Assembly (NCBI GenBank): GCA_943788165.1
Contig: CALSPF010000001.1
Coordinates: 186,001 to 250,000, forward strand
Direction: 5' to 3'
Length of the DNA stretch: 64,000 nt
DNA from: an uncultured Flavobacteriaceae bacterium
GTDB taxonomy: Bacteria; Bacteroidota; Bacteroidia; Flavobacteriales; Flavobacteriaceae
The notes under the pieces are model-generated. The model had not been told where the DNA came from and searched no databases. It saw only the letters and a list, made by a program, of their open reading frames with translations. Shown here piece after piece: positions 53,198-62,834 of this stretch. A program made the translations under genes and the position numbers. The stretch's first letter is position 1. Each line of letters starts with the position of its first letter.

Positions 53198-53971
53198 ATG
53201 AAGATGATAGATACCCATACCCATTTATATGTAGAGGAGTTTGACCAAGATAGAGCAGCGGTTATTGAGCATGCTCGCGCAGCAGGAGTCGAAACCTTTT
53301 ACCTGCCCGCAATTGATAGTGCTTACACGGAGCGAATGCTGGCCCTCGAAGAAGCTTATCCAGATAATATTCGCTTAATGATGGGCCTACATCCCACGCA
53401 CGTAAAAGAGAATGCCGCTGAAGAATTGGCACATGTAAAGGAAATGTTGGATAAACATTCTTTTTATGCAGTCGGTGAAATTGGTATTGATCTCTATTGG
53501 GACAAGACATTCTTAAAGGAGCAACAAGCGGCATTTGAGCAACAAATCAAATGGGCTAAAGAAAGAAAGTTGCCCATTGTTATTCATTGTCGCGATGCTT
53601 TTGACGAGGTGTTCGAGGTTTTGGAAGCCAATAAAGGGGAAGATTTATTTGGGATATTTCATTGTTTTACAGGAACACTTGAACAAGCAAAACGCGCGAT
53701 AGGGTATAATTTAAAACTTGGTATTGGGGGTGTGGTTACCTTCAAGAATGGCAAGATTGATCAATTTTTGGCGCAATTGCCACTCACATCAATTGTTCTA
53801 GAAACGGATGCCCCTTATTTGGCACCTGCTCCGTATAGAGGAAAAAGAAATGAAAGTGCCTATTTATCTCTGGTAGCAAAGAAATTAAGTGCTATTTATT
53901 CGCTACCAGTTGAAGAAATTGTTAACCAGACCACCCAAAATGCGTTGGCTGTATTTGAAACAGGGATTTAA
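53198..53971 (+). CDS. TatD family metal-dependent hydrolase (DNase)
   Basis: 257 residues, TIM-barrel amidohydrolase. Metal-binding motifs are IDTHTHLY (His7, His9), AVGEIGIDLYWD (Glu), VIHCRDAF (His), GIFHCFTGT (His) and LETDAPYL (Asp). Relatives are magnesium-dependent 3'-exonucleases. Start 53198 fits the family N-terminus and the promoter; ATG 53204 is possible. Confidence 0.92.
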   Translation: MKMIDTHTHLYVEEFDQDRAAVIEHARAAGVETFYLPAIDSAYTERMLALEEAYPDNIRLMMGLHPTHVKENAAEELAHVKEMLDKHSFYAVGEIGIDLYWDKTFLKEQQAAFEQQIKWAKERKLPIVIHCRDAFDEVFEVLEANKGEDLFGIFHCFTGTLEQAKRAIGYNLKLGIGGVVTFKNGKIDQFLAQLPLTSIVLETDAPYLAPAPYRGKRNESAYLSLVAKKLSAIYSLPVEEIVNQTTQNALAVFETGI

Positions 53972-54034
53972 TCTGTTTTTTTATCCAAAATAATTTCAAG
54001 GGGACGTATTTTTTTTGTTATTTCGGGACGAATT

Positions 54035-54121
54035 AGAGAGGTGGCCGAGCGGTCGAAGGCGCATGCCTGGAAAGCATGTATACGTGCAAACGTATCGAGG
54101 GTTCGAATCCCTTCCTCTCTG
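54035..54121 (+). tRNA. tRNA-Ser (anticodon GGA)
   Basis: 87 bases without CCA. Acceptor AGAGAGG pairs with CCTCTCT, with discriminator G. The anticodon loop CTGGAAA gives GGA. A long variable arm (GTATACGTGCAAACGTATC) and T-arm GGGTTCGAATCCC complete a class II tRNA. The segment to its right carries phage-like sequence, so it may be an integration site. Confidence 0.95.
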
Positions 54122-54204
54122 CATATACACCCTGCAAGCTCAATGTTTACGGGGTTTTGTTTTTTTTGTGGGTCGGGGTGTGGGTCCAAACTCTTTTTTT
54201 AGCC

Positions 54205-55053
54205 CTAAAAGATGTGACTGATCCGAGCGATTTGACCATGTTCTGGATGATGCAAAAATCCCTCGATTGCTTTTATGGATCGATAGCCATTTCGATCATG
54301 CCAGGAATCTGTCCCAGATGGAGATCTCAGTGATTCAATGTTCACTTTTCCAATGTCTTTCGATGTCTTATGGTGAACGTGGTGAGTGTATATGTGTCGA
54401 TGCTTTGTTTTGGCCCAATCTTCTGGCGTTTCTTCAGCCATTAGCAATGGAAGGTCATTTTGTTTTGCCCCGTCCCCATGTGTGGCCCCTATGAGGTTTG
54501 TTCCATATCGGAAATATTTTCGATGTGCAATGGAACAATCAAAAGTGATATTCTCATTCTTATGAAACCAGGTTTTGATCACATCTGACAAAAAGAATCC
54601 TGAGACATAGTCATGATTCGATGGACAATGGATGTAGTGCACATCGGCAACTGTGATTAATTTCTCCAAAACCTCAACAATCACATCCTTTGCTGTTAGA
54701 TAATTTTCATACCACATGCCATCGGTGTCCTGGGGTGTGTTGCTTGTTGTGGTCCTTTTGGCGTTGTCGGTGTGCAAAATATCATTTCCACCAATGAACA
54801 GGATTTGATCAATGTTGAATGATGAGGTTTTGTCAAGTATTCCCTGGACACCCTCATGAACTCTTTTGGATGCAATTTCTACATCATAAGCATCACCAGT
54901 CTCAAAGGCTGTGGCCAATTTATCGATGTGAATGTCAGCTGGATCAATGACCAAAAGGTGAGAATCTTTTGATTGCTGTCTATTTAGCTTTGGATAGACT
55001 GGAGCGGCCTGGAGCATTTCATCTTTAAGCACATCAAGAATAACAAAATTTGG
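54205..55053 (-). pseudogene. phage-type metallophosphoesterase, probably 5'-truncated
   Basis: About 280 residues of a calcineurin-like phosphoesterase found in Bacteroidota phages and prophages. Metal-site blocks are visible: VIDPADIHIDKL, FIGGNDILHTDN, CPSNHDYVSG, ATHGDGAK and YTHHVHHK. No ATG opens the frame (a GTG at 55032 is internal to it). The neighbouring frame reads KVYDQVGITKF and would join in phase if one T of a T4 run (minus strand, around 55045-55048) were removed. Further upstream all three frames have stops. It is an isolated relic beside tRNA-Ser. Confidence 0.65.
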
Positions 55054-55374
55054 TTATACCTACTTGATCGTAAACTTTGTGACATGCCAGTCACACGATT
55101 CCTAGCTCCTAGAGTCTTGGATTTGAACCATTTGTTGCAGCAACCCAAACAGAACAGCGGTAAGACCAGGGTTCGTCCTGCTTTGATCGAGATCATTTCA
55201 CATGCTGGAATTGTCAACCATATTGATGGCTTGTTCATTAAAGCACACCCAAATCATGTGGTTGCAAAAAAAAGTGTTGCTACCAATATGCTAACACTTG
55301 ATCAACTCGTGGGGCTTCTTAATTGTTTGCTCACAATTCGTTTGCTAGTGAACGGTTTCTAATAAGACAATAAA
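55054..55374. other. decayed sequence upstream of the phage-type gene
   Basis: Both strands have only short frames (the longest about 92 codons, plus strand, without a recognisable product). It most likely holds remains of the 5' part of the phosphoesterase gene and other mobile-element DNA. Nothing firm can be assigned. Confidence 0.45.
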
Positions 55375-58300
55375 CTAGTCAATTTTTACTTTTTTGATGT
55401 TATCGTCGTACACCCTGTCAATCAATATATGACGTGGATCAATTGCAGCTTTAGCCGGAATAGAATCTGCAATTATTGTAACCATTGTTTTGGCATTGGT
55501 CAGGTGAATTCGTTTTTGATGCATCAATATTTTCTCATCGGTATCTGTAAAGAGACCAATATCAATCCATTCATTTAATTCAACCGCAGATTCATTTCCA
55601 ATAGAATCTGCCTTTATTTTGCTCGCTTCAATTTCAAGGGTAACTTCATATTCCCCACTTTCCATAAGGATTGCACTGGCAGAAATCAATCGATTATCGT
55701 ATAGAGTAATTTCTTTAAACCAGTCCTTAATCAGATAATTTAAGGAATCGGGAACTTTTGGTTCTAGATAGGAAAGGAAATCTAGCGAAGTTGGATAGGG
55801 TGTTGTGTATTTATATGCGGTCAAAAATTCACTTAAGGCTTCATTTACCTTATCTTCACCAATATAATCTTGGAGTGCATATAGAATCACACTTCCTTTT
55901 CCGTAGTGAATATAGGATTGGTTTTCAACTTTATACAAGGGTAGTTCCTTTTCCAACTCTCCTGCTCTTCCCCGCAGATAGCGATCGTGGTCATACTTTA
56001 AAAATTCGCGCATTTCCATGGGTGTTTTCGCGATACTCTTCATGGTCATTAGGGAAGAATATTCTGAAAAACTTTCGCTCAACATGGTTCCACCTTGCAT
56101 GTTGGCGCCAACGACTTGGTGTGCCCACCATTGGTGTGCCATCTCGTGGGCAATTACTGCATCAATTACATTGTTTTTGTCTTCATCTTCTAAATTGATG
56201 ACAAATCCAAAAGCTTCAGAATATGGCATAGTTCCTGGAAAAGCCTGAGCAAAAGTGGAGAAACGAGGGAATTCAATGATACGGCATTGCTTGTGTGTAT
56301 AGGGGCCAAAATTCTTGGTGTAATATGTCAATGAACGTTCAACAGCATCAAGCATTTTTTCAATATTTACACCGTGTTTTTTATCGTGGTAAATTTCAAT
56401 ATCTACCCCCTCCCAATTGCGTTTGGCGATTTTATATTTTGCTGAAATAAAGGAGTAAAAATTTTGTGACGGATGATCCACTTGATAGCGGAAATATTTA
56501 CGATCGCCCTCTTCCCATTCTTCTAATAACGAACCTGGAGCTATTGCGATTTGATCTTTGGAGGTAGATATAACGGTTTCTACATTTATGTAGTCAGAAA
56601 AACCATTGGTTAGGTAGTTTTCCATACAGTTAACCCCACAATTCTCTTCCAAGGCAGGCATTCTGTCTTTTGGAGGCAATTTGTATTTACGGCGTTTATT
56701 TCGACTACTCAATTCTTTACCACTGTCATATCCAATACCAGGTAAGATTTGAAAATTATTTAAAAAAGAACCGTTTTTAATGATACTGGTGGAAGCGCCT
56801 CCATTGGCAAACCCTTTGGTACGGTAGCTCGTTTTTATTTTAACTTCTAGGGTGTCTCCAGCAACAAATGGTGGGTCAAACACATAGAAATGCACATTGT
56901 GTTTCTCGTCCTCTTTCACTAAGGAAGCATTGGGAAAATTGAATTCTTCTTCCCATTGTCTACTCACATTTAGCAACAAGGTATCAATGGCTCGATCATA
57001 GGGGTTAATCATGAGTAATTTAGAACTTATATTCGCAGCTTTCTCGTAAGGAAAAATGGCAATATCATACTTGGCTTCAATTACTTTAGGATGTGGAGCA
57101 TCTTTGTATTTCTTATAGGTTTCCTCATAGTTAACTGCCAATTTTTCAAGTGCATCGCTTGACTTATAGGAATTTAAAATTTGCGTATTGTAATACACAA
57201 AAACGGCCAATACCACCCAAACGACTCCAACAATACTAACCAACATCAGATACCTTTTGTTGAGTTTTCCTTGCTTAAAACGCATCCGTTCTTTAATCGA
57301 TGTGACGCTTCCTCTTGCCCAAAAAACACCCGAGATAATAAGTAAGAAAAACGCCCCAATAATCCAATAGGTATTGAACCAAAATACACCTACGTTACTG
57401 GGTCCAAATCCATTCATATCTGAATAAATTAAATAAGGAGAACCTAGATAGCTCAACATATTGGATTGAATATCCATGATGGATAGAATGATGTCTAATC
57501 CAAGAATGATTATGACAGACACCATATAACCTAAATATTTATTGTTGACAATTACTTGTACAGCAACCAAGGTCACACTCGTGACTAAATACAGGGGAAA
57601 TGAATTGTACAGAAAATGAAAAAAATAGGTAGAGAATTCTATTTGAAAATACCCTTTAATGAGCTGGTAGCAAACCACCATAAATACAAAAAACAGGTGT
57701 AAGGAAATAGTTAAACTAAACAATGAAAGGGTTTTAGCAAACAAAGGAATTAGAGTAGAATGGGGGGTAGCATCCACAACTTCGTTGATACGGAAGTCGC
57801 GATCACGCCAAATCAATTCACCACTAAAAAACACTAAAATAATCATGACAAAAAGGGATGTTCCTGAAATGGAATCTGTCATAATATAGGTCAGTGGATA
57901 GGATTGTAAACCAAAGTACTCAAAACCAGAAATTAAATCTGAAATTAGCAGAATTATACTGAAAAGAAATAAGATTCTAAAGGTGACGTGCTTGTAAATA
58001 CTTATAAAGTTAATCCAAAAGAAACTAAAGAATTGATGTCCAAAAGATTCTTTACCAACATGAACTGTAGGCTTTAAAATATCGATTATTTCTTTTTTGT
58101 GTTGTTTCTTTTCTGCTTTGGTTTTTGTTTTTCGTTCTGCAAAGGAAAAGCTCATATAAGACAGCGCCAGAACCACTAAAGAAAAAGAAATCCAAATAAG
58201 TCGATTCCAAAATAACAAGCCAGAAAAAGAAGGATTGAAGGTGTTCTTTTCAAGAGGAGTATAGTATTTTGAAATAACACCGTAAGTTCGATTGCCAAAT

Positions 58301-58941
58301 GTGTCTACCATTGCCCCCAAGGTTTCATTGTCTAAATCGGATAAGAATTGACCAGAAACAGAATAGGCAACAATAATGATTAAAGCGCCAACAAAGGAGG
58401 TTATGGTACTTTTAAAACGGTGTGCCAACATGTAAATAATGGAGCCCGCAAACAACATATTGGGAAGAATAAACAAGAAGTAGTTACTTACAAAAGCACT
58501 TAGTTGGACTGGACCAAAACGATCGGGTTCAATCCAACCCGCCAGTGGAGCTATTAGTGTCCCTAGGGCTATTCCAAAGAAAACCCCCAATAAAGGAATT
58601 GTAGACAAAACTAGTGCTGCAGAAAAACGGCCAAAGTAATAGCCAAATTTATCCAGGGGTGTTGAAAAGAGAATTTCTTGAAAATTATACTTTCGATCAC
58701 GAAGCGCAGCATTATTAAAAAAAGCAGCTGCAAAGAGCAATCCGAAAATACACATTACAGTGGTGAAGGTTGTAATGACATGAGGTGCGTTTCGATGCAC
58801 GTTCCCAATTGATCCACCAATTTGCACATTATCTGTTGAATTGGCTGCAAACACCAACAAAAACACAATAAAGAAAAAAAGATAAACCATCGGTTGACGA
58901 AGGTTATAGCGTAATTCAGAAAAAAAGAATTGTTTAAACAT
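55375..58941 (-). CDS. ABC-2 type permease fused to an M1-family peptidase domain
   Basis: A 1188-residue protein. The first about 600 residues contain two sets of membrane segments like ABC-2 permeases (for example FKQFFFSELRYNLRQP at the start). After a last segment near 580-600, the periplasmic part ends in an M1 gluzincin domain with HEMAHQWWAH (about 932-941) and LSESFSEY. The spacing from HExxH to the third Glu is one residue longer than the canonical M1 HExxH-x18-E, and no GxMEN exopeptidase motif is visible. It lies 17 bases after its ATPase partner. Possible roles are export coupled to cleavage, or peptide sensing; both are inference. Confidence 0.85.
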   Translation of the reverse strand: MFKQFFFSELRYNLRQPMVYLFFFIVFLLVFAANSTDNVQIGGSIGNVHRNAPHVITTFTTVMCIFGLLFAAAFFNNAALRDRKYNFQEILFSTPLDKFGYYFGRFSAALVLSTIPLLGVFFGIALGTLIAPLAGWIEPDRFGPVQLSAFVSNYFLFILPNMLFAGSIIYMLAHRFKSTITSFVGALIIIVAYSVSGQFLSDLDNETLGAMVDTFGNRTYGVISKYYTPLEKNTFNPSFSGLLFWNRLIWISFSLVVLALSYMSFSFAERKTKTKAEKKQHKKEIIDILKPTVHVGKESFGHQFFSFFWINFISIYKHVTFRILFLFSIILLISDLISGFEYFGLQSYPLTYIMTDSISGTSLFVMIILVFFSGELIWRDRDFRINEVVDATPHSTLIPLFAKTLSLFSLTISLHLFFVFMVVCYQLIKGYFQIEFSTYFFHFLYNSFPLYLVTSVTLVAVQVIVNNKYLGYMVSVIIILGLDIILSIMDIQSNMLSYLGSPYLIYSDMNGFGPSNVGVFWFNTYWIIGAFFLLIISGVFWARGSVTSIKERMRFKQGKLNKRYLMLVSIVGVVWVVLAVFVYYNTQILNSYKSSDALEKLAVNYEETYKKYKDAPHPKVIEAKYDIAIFPYEKAANISSKLLMINPYDRAIDTLLLNVSRQWEEEFNFPNASLVKEDEKHNVHFYVFDPPFVAGDTLEVKIKTSYRTKGFANGGASTSIIKNGSFLNNFQILPGIGYDSGKELSSRNKRRKYKLPPKDRMPALEENCGVNCMENYLTNGFSDYINVETVISTSKDQIAIAPGSLLEEWEEGDRKYFRYQVDHPSQNFYSFISAKYKIAKRNWEGVDIEIYHDKKHGVNIEKMLDAVERSLTYYTKNFGPYTHKQCRIIEFPRFSTFAQAFPGTMPYSEAFGFVINLEDEDKNNVIDAVIAHEMAHQWWAHQVVGANMQGGTMLSESFSEYSSLMTMKSIAKTPMEMREFLKYDHDRYLRGRAGELEKELPLYKVENQSYIHYGKGSVILYALQDYIGEDKVNEALSEFLTAYKYTTPYPTSLDFLSYLEPKVPDSLNYLIKDWFKEITLYDNRLISASAILMESGEYEVTLEIEASKIKADSIGNESAVELNEWIDIGLFTDTDEKILMHQKRIHLTNAKTMVTIIADSIPAKAAIDPRHILIDRVYDDNIKKVKID

Positions 58942-58958
58942 AAGGTGTTTTTATAAAT

Positions 58959-59825
58959 TTATCCTTGTAATTTAGAAAAGAAAACATCTTCTAACGAAGG
59001 TGCAATAGCACTAAAATCCTCATCTGGCTTTTCGCCCAATACATGAATTACAGGTTTTCCACCAATCAATCGGTTTGAAATTACGTTATAATTTTGTGTG
59101 TATTTTTCAAGCTCTGAGCGTTCAATTTTCTTTTCAAAAACCCTTCCTTCTAATTCATGGATCCCTTCATCGGGAGTGCCATTAAAGACAATACTTCCAT
59201 AATTTAGCACAGCCATACTAGTACATAATTCACGAACGTCGTCTACAATATGTGTCGATAGAATTACAATGACATCTTCTCCAACATCAGAGATGAGATC
59301 GTAAAAGCGATTGCGCTCACCTGGATCAAGTCCTGCTGTGGGCTCATCAACAATCAATACTTTTGGGTTGCCAATCAAAGCTTGCGCAATTCCAACACGT
59401 TGCTTCATTCCACCCGAAAAGCCTTTGACACTTTTATTTCGTTTGTCGAACAAATTTACTTTCTGCAGCAAATAATGAACCAAATCTTTACGTTCACCTT
59501 TGTTGGATACGCCTTTTAAAGTTGCCAAATGATCCAGTAATTGTTCCGCAGAAATTCGAGGATAGACACCAAATTCTTGAGGGAGGTAACCTAAAATTTT
59601 ACGAAATTCTTTGGGGTTTTTTAAGGGATCTAGATCACCAAAAGTAATGCTTCCACTGTCTGGCTCTTGTAAGGTAGCAATTGTCCTCATTAGGCTAGAT
59701 TTCCCTGCACCGTTAGGGCCCAGCAAACCAAACATTCCACTGGAGATATCGATGGTAATGTCATCCATCGCCTTGACATTGTTAGCGTATGTTTTGGTTA
59801 AGTTTTTAAGTTGAAGTTTTCCCAT
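58959..59825 (-). CDS. ABC transporter ATP-binding protein
   Basis: A 288-residue ATPase: Walker A GPNGAGKSS, Q-loop YLPQEFG, signature FSGGMKQRVGIAQAL, Walker B VLIVDEPTAGLD and the switch His in STHIVDD. The C-terminal extension is typical of ABC-2 exporters. First gene of a two-gene operon with the permease-peptidase fusion. Confidence 0.93.
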   Translation of the reverse strand: MGKLQLKNLTKTYANNVKAMDDITIDISSGMFGLLGPNGAGKSSLMRTIATLQEPDSGSITFGDLDPLKNPKEFRKILGYLPQEFGVYPRISAEQLLDHLATLKGVSNKGERKDLVHYLLQKVNLFDKRNKSVKGFSGGMKQRVGIAQALIGNPKVLIVDEPTAGLDPGERNRFYDLISDVGEDVIVILSTHIVDDVRELCTSMAVLNYGSIVFNGTPDEGIHELEGRVFEKKIERSELEKYTQNYNVISNRLIGGKPVIHVLGEKPDEDFSAIAPSLEDVFFSKLQG

Positions 59826-59952
59826 GATTAAATTCGAATTAGGTTAAATAAATTTCAAGTAATAATTTTAAAAATATCACTTTTTGAGTTAACAGCAAAA
59901 GAACATCAGTATCATTGAAGGCTTTCATAGAACATAACTAATTTGAGAATAT

Positions 59953-60767
59953 ATAATATACAGGTTATTTATTTTAATATCTATTTTATCACTCTTTAGT
60001 TGTAATAAAGATTTTGTTGATCAAAAAAGTTCAGGTTTTTTTGATGAGACCTTTTTAAATAAAACTATTGTTGTAGCAGGTTCAACACTAAATGATGGTG
60101 CAATAGTTTGGATCAACGAGAAGAAAATCAAGTTAATTGGCGATGCAACAGAAGCAACCGGTTTATTCCATCAAAACAATAAGATATATTTAACAGGATG
60201 GGCATATGGAGGAAAAGGAAGTGTTTGGGCTATGGATTTGGATGGATCTAATCAAACTCAAACCGAATTTGAAGGGAGTTTTTCGGAAGGCCAAAGAATA
60301 ACCATTAATAAAGGAGATATCTATGTTGGGGGCTATTTTCAAAACGGATCCTGTTTTTGGAAAAATGGATCCAAAACGAACCTTACTGTAAATGCGGATT
60401 CTATGAGCTGGGGAATTGAAGTAGATCAAGATAATAATCTATTTAGCGTTGGCTACTAAATGAAATCTCATTCACTTATACCATCATATTGGAAAAATGG
60501 TTTAAGAAAAAATCTGAGTAAACCAAAACATGGTGATGGTGAGGCTAAGGATATTCAGATCGTAAACAACAGGAAATTCATTGGAGGCACTACATCAGCA
60601 CCACATGATTTATATGTTGTTAAGCCTATGATTGCCAAAAAAGGTTTATATTGCAAAGTTATAAACCTGAAAAGTTTGGAAAATAAAATAATATCTCAAG
60701 TCGTTGTTTTGATAATTATTGTCATTGCTATTATTCTTTCAAAATGCGTAATTACATCTTCATGAAG
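59953..60767 (+). pseudogene. repeat-containing lipoprotein, decayed
   Basis: A frame open from 59947 encodes a lipoprotein-like start (YRLFILISILSLFSC) without an ATG, then repeated units of the kind IYLTGWA...VWAMDLDG and IYVGGYFQNGSCFWKNG. A TAA at 60457-60459 interrupts it; the same frame goes on with SYWKNGLRKNLSK and NRKFIGGTT before the sequence drifts. The missing start, in-frame stop and diverged end together mark a dead gene. The repeats resemble beta-propeller-like surface proteins of Bacteroidota. Confidence 0.65.
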
Positions 60768-62585
60768 AGCTTATTTAAATTTGATTTTAGTAACATCCGT
60801 GGAGACCTCTTTGGAGGGTTGACTGCGGGGATTGTAGCATTACCACTGGCACTTGCTTTTGGTGTGAGTTCTGGACTTGGTCCAAGTGCAGGACTCTATG
60901 GAGCTATCTTTGTTAGTTTCTTTGCTGCACTCTTTGGAGGCACGCCAACACAAATATCAGGACCTACTGCACCCATGACGGCGGTGTCCCTTGTTTTTAT
61001 TGCCGAAATGCTTGCTAGGTTTGATGGCAGTATAGAGGCTGCCCTGCCGACCATTCTATCGGTATTCTTACTTTCAGGACTTATTCAAATCCTCTTAGGG
61101 ATTATTGGTATCGGCGAATACATACGTTACATTCCATACCCTGTTGTCTCTGGCTTTATGACTGCCATAGGCGTTATTATCTTAGTTACGCAAATAGCCC
61201 CAACCATGGGATATTACGTAAAAGAAGATATAAGCTTTGTACAGGAGTTTAAACCCAAGGCTGAAGAAATCTTATTAGAGAATGTCTTGAAAGAAGAGAT
61301 GGGAGAAGGGATACTCGTTATAGAAAACTTTGAAACTACCATCGATCGCGCTAAAAAGATATCAGAACAAGATATAATGGTGGAGGCTAAAACCTTAGCT
61401 GGTCGAGAAGCCTCTGGCGTTTTGGGCACAATAAAGGTACTACCTCGTATTCTAGATAACATCAATTACCTTGAGCTCTGTCTTGCACTTTTAACCATTG
61501 TAATAATCTATGGATTTAAACGGCTTACCTCGGCAGTACCAAGTACGCTTGTGGCGCTGTTTGTCGTCTCATTTGGAGCGTACGCTTTAGCTTTAGACTA
61601 TCGCCCAATAGATGCTATACCCAGTGGGTTGCCAATACCGCAGTGGGGATTGTTTGCCGCCTATAGCATAGAGACTGTAACGCTTTATATTTTCACTGCC
61701 ATTACCTTAGCCCTGTTGGGGGCAATCGATTCGCTTTTAACTTCTGTTGTGGCCGATAACATGACTAAGACTATCCACAAGCCAAACAAGGAACTTGTAG
61801 GACAAGGGATCGGAAATGTTTTTGGAGCACTCTTTGGAGGTATCCCTGGAGCAGGTGCCACCATTCGTACCGTAGTAAATATTAACTCAGGAGGGAAGAC
61901 ACGCCTGTCGGGAATGGTTGCCGGCCTATTGTTGCTTTTCATTCTTTTGGCCATTGGACCAATCGCTTCTCAAATACCTGCAGCTGTGCTAGCTGGAATT
62001 TTAATTACAGTTGGAATAGGAGTAATGGATTACAAAGGATTAAAGGCCATTCCTTACATGCCAAGAGCTGAAGTCTTTATTTTAATTGTCGTGTTAGTTT
62101 TATCGTCTGTTTGGAACCTGGTTTATGCCGTGGGGATTGGTCTTGTGATTGCCTCGCTAATGTTCATGAAGAAGATTGGAGACAATGCTGCAGAGAGCTT
62201 TAATGTGCAGCCGCTTGAGAAGGAAGGCGCCTGGAAGGATGAAAAGAGAATTAAGAAGGGAGACAAGGTTTTTCTGAAGCATTTAGATGGACCTCTGTTT
62301 TTTGGTTCTACCTCGAAGTTTACTGAAGTGGCCAAGCAAATACCGAAGGACACTGAAAAGGTTGTTGTTCGAATGGATCGAGTTCCCTATATCGATCAGT
62401 CTGGACTCTACGCTTTAGAATCTGTTATCCTCGGTTTTATTCAAGACGATATAGAGGTAGAAATTGTAGGCCTTCAGAAGCAGCCTCAATACATGATGGA
62501 GCGGATTGACATTATCCCTGACCTTATTCCAAGACATAACCTATTCAAATCAATCGAAGACTACATCTACACAAAAGACGATTAA
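60762..62585 (+). CDS. SulP family anion transporter with STAS domain
   Basis: A 607-residue SLC26/SulP carrier. The N-terminal GLTAGIVALPLALAFGV and QISGPTAPMTAV blocks are family marks, and LLGAIDSLLTSVVADNMT and GIPGAGATIRTVVNINSGG line the transport core. The STAS domain is at about 505-600 (FLKHLDGPLFFGS, MDRVPYIDQSGLYAL). An acidic insert of about 85 residues lies around 145-230 between membrane segments. It may move sulfate, bicarbonate or dicarboxylate; the substrate is not readable. The start at 60762 avoids an odd N-terminal addition. Confidence 0.92.
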   Translation: MKSLFKFDFSNIRGDLFGGLTAGIVALPLALAFGVSSGLGPSAGLYGAIFVSFFAALFGGTPTQISGPTAPMTAVSLVFIAEMLARFDGSIEAALPTILSVFLLSGLIQILLGIIGIGEYIRYIPYPVVSGFMTAIGVIILVTQIAPTMGYYVKEDISFVQEFKPKAEEILLENVLKEEMGEGILVIENFETTIDRAKKISEQDIMVEAKTLAGREASGVLGTIKVLPRILDNINYLELCLALLTIVIIYGFKRLTSAVPSTLVALFVVSFGAYALALDYRPIDAIPSGLPIPQWGLFAAYSIETVTLYIFTAITLALLGAIDSLLTSVVADNMTKTIHKPNKELVGQGIGNVFGALFGGIPGAGATIRTVVNINSGGKTRLSGMVAGLLLLFILLAIGPIASQIPAAVLAGILITVGIGVMDYKGLKAIPYMPRAEVFILIVVLVLSSVWNLVYAVGIGLVIASLMFMKKIGDNAAESFNVQPLEKEGAWKDEKRIKKGDKVFLKHLDGPLFFGSTSKFTEVAKQIPKDTEKVVVRMDRVPYIDQSGLYALESVILGFIQDDIEVEIVGLQKQPQYMMERIDIIPDLIPRHNLFKSIEDYIYTKDD

Positions 62586-62679
62586 ATATTAGCTGGCTAA
62601 GTTAGATTTATCCCTCTTGGAAAAAAGCTTACATTCGATCTGTCTATCGAGGAATGTAACAAAAATTCAACTCCTCCAC

Positions 62680-62769
62680 TTAAAGTGGTTTTGATTTATT
62701 CAAATTCATTGCCGTTTCAATCAGCGCTAAATGTGAGTAGGCTTGTGGGAAATTTCCGAGGAGTTCTTT
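62680..62769 (-). pseudogene. C-terminal stump of a GH15-type glycoside hydrolase
   Basis: About 28 codons on the minus strand read ELLGNFPQAYSHLALIETA and end with a stop at 62680-62682. GNFPQA(F/Y)SH(L/I)ALI is the conserved end of bacterial family 15 glucoamylase/trehalase-like proteins. No more of the gene is present upstream; the frame closes shortly before. Its sequence abuts the SDR pseudogene. Confidence 0.7.
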
Positions 62770-62834
62770 TATATTTCTCAATCGTTGCCTTAGTTAATGT
62801 TACAAGACCAACAATTTCTTTTATGTATTCATAA

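Noticed and set aside
53972..54034. Second tRNA or attachment copy near tRNA-Ser
   Set aside because: No further cloverleaf and no duplicate of the tRNA-Ser 3' end was found in 53972-55374.
55084..55362. Plus-strand frame of 92 codons
   Set aside because: No recognisable features or start signal; it lies over decayed sequence upstream of the phage-type gene.
62675..62687. CCACTT-A-AAGTGG palindrome as SulP terminator
   Set aside because: It is short, has only a weak T-run and includes the stop codon of the GH15 stump, so I do not call it.
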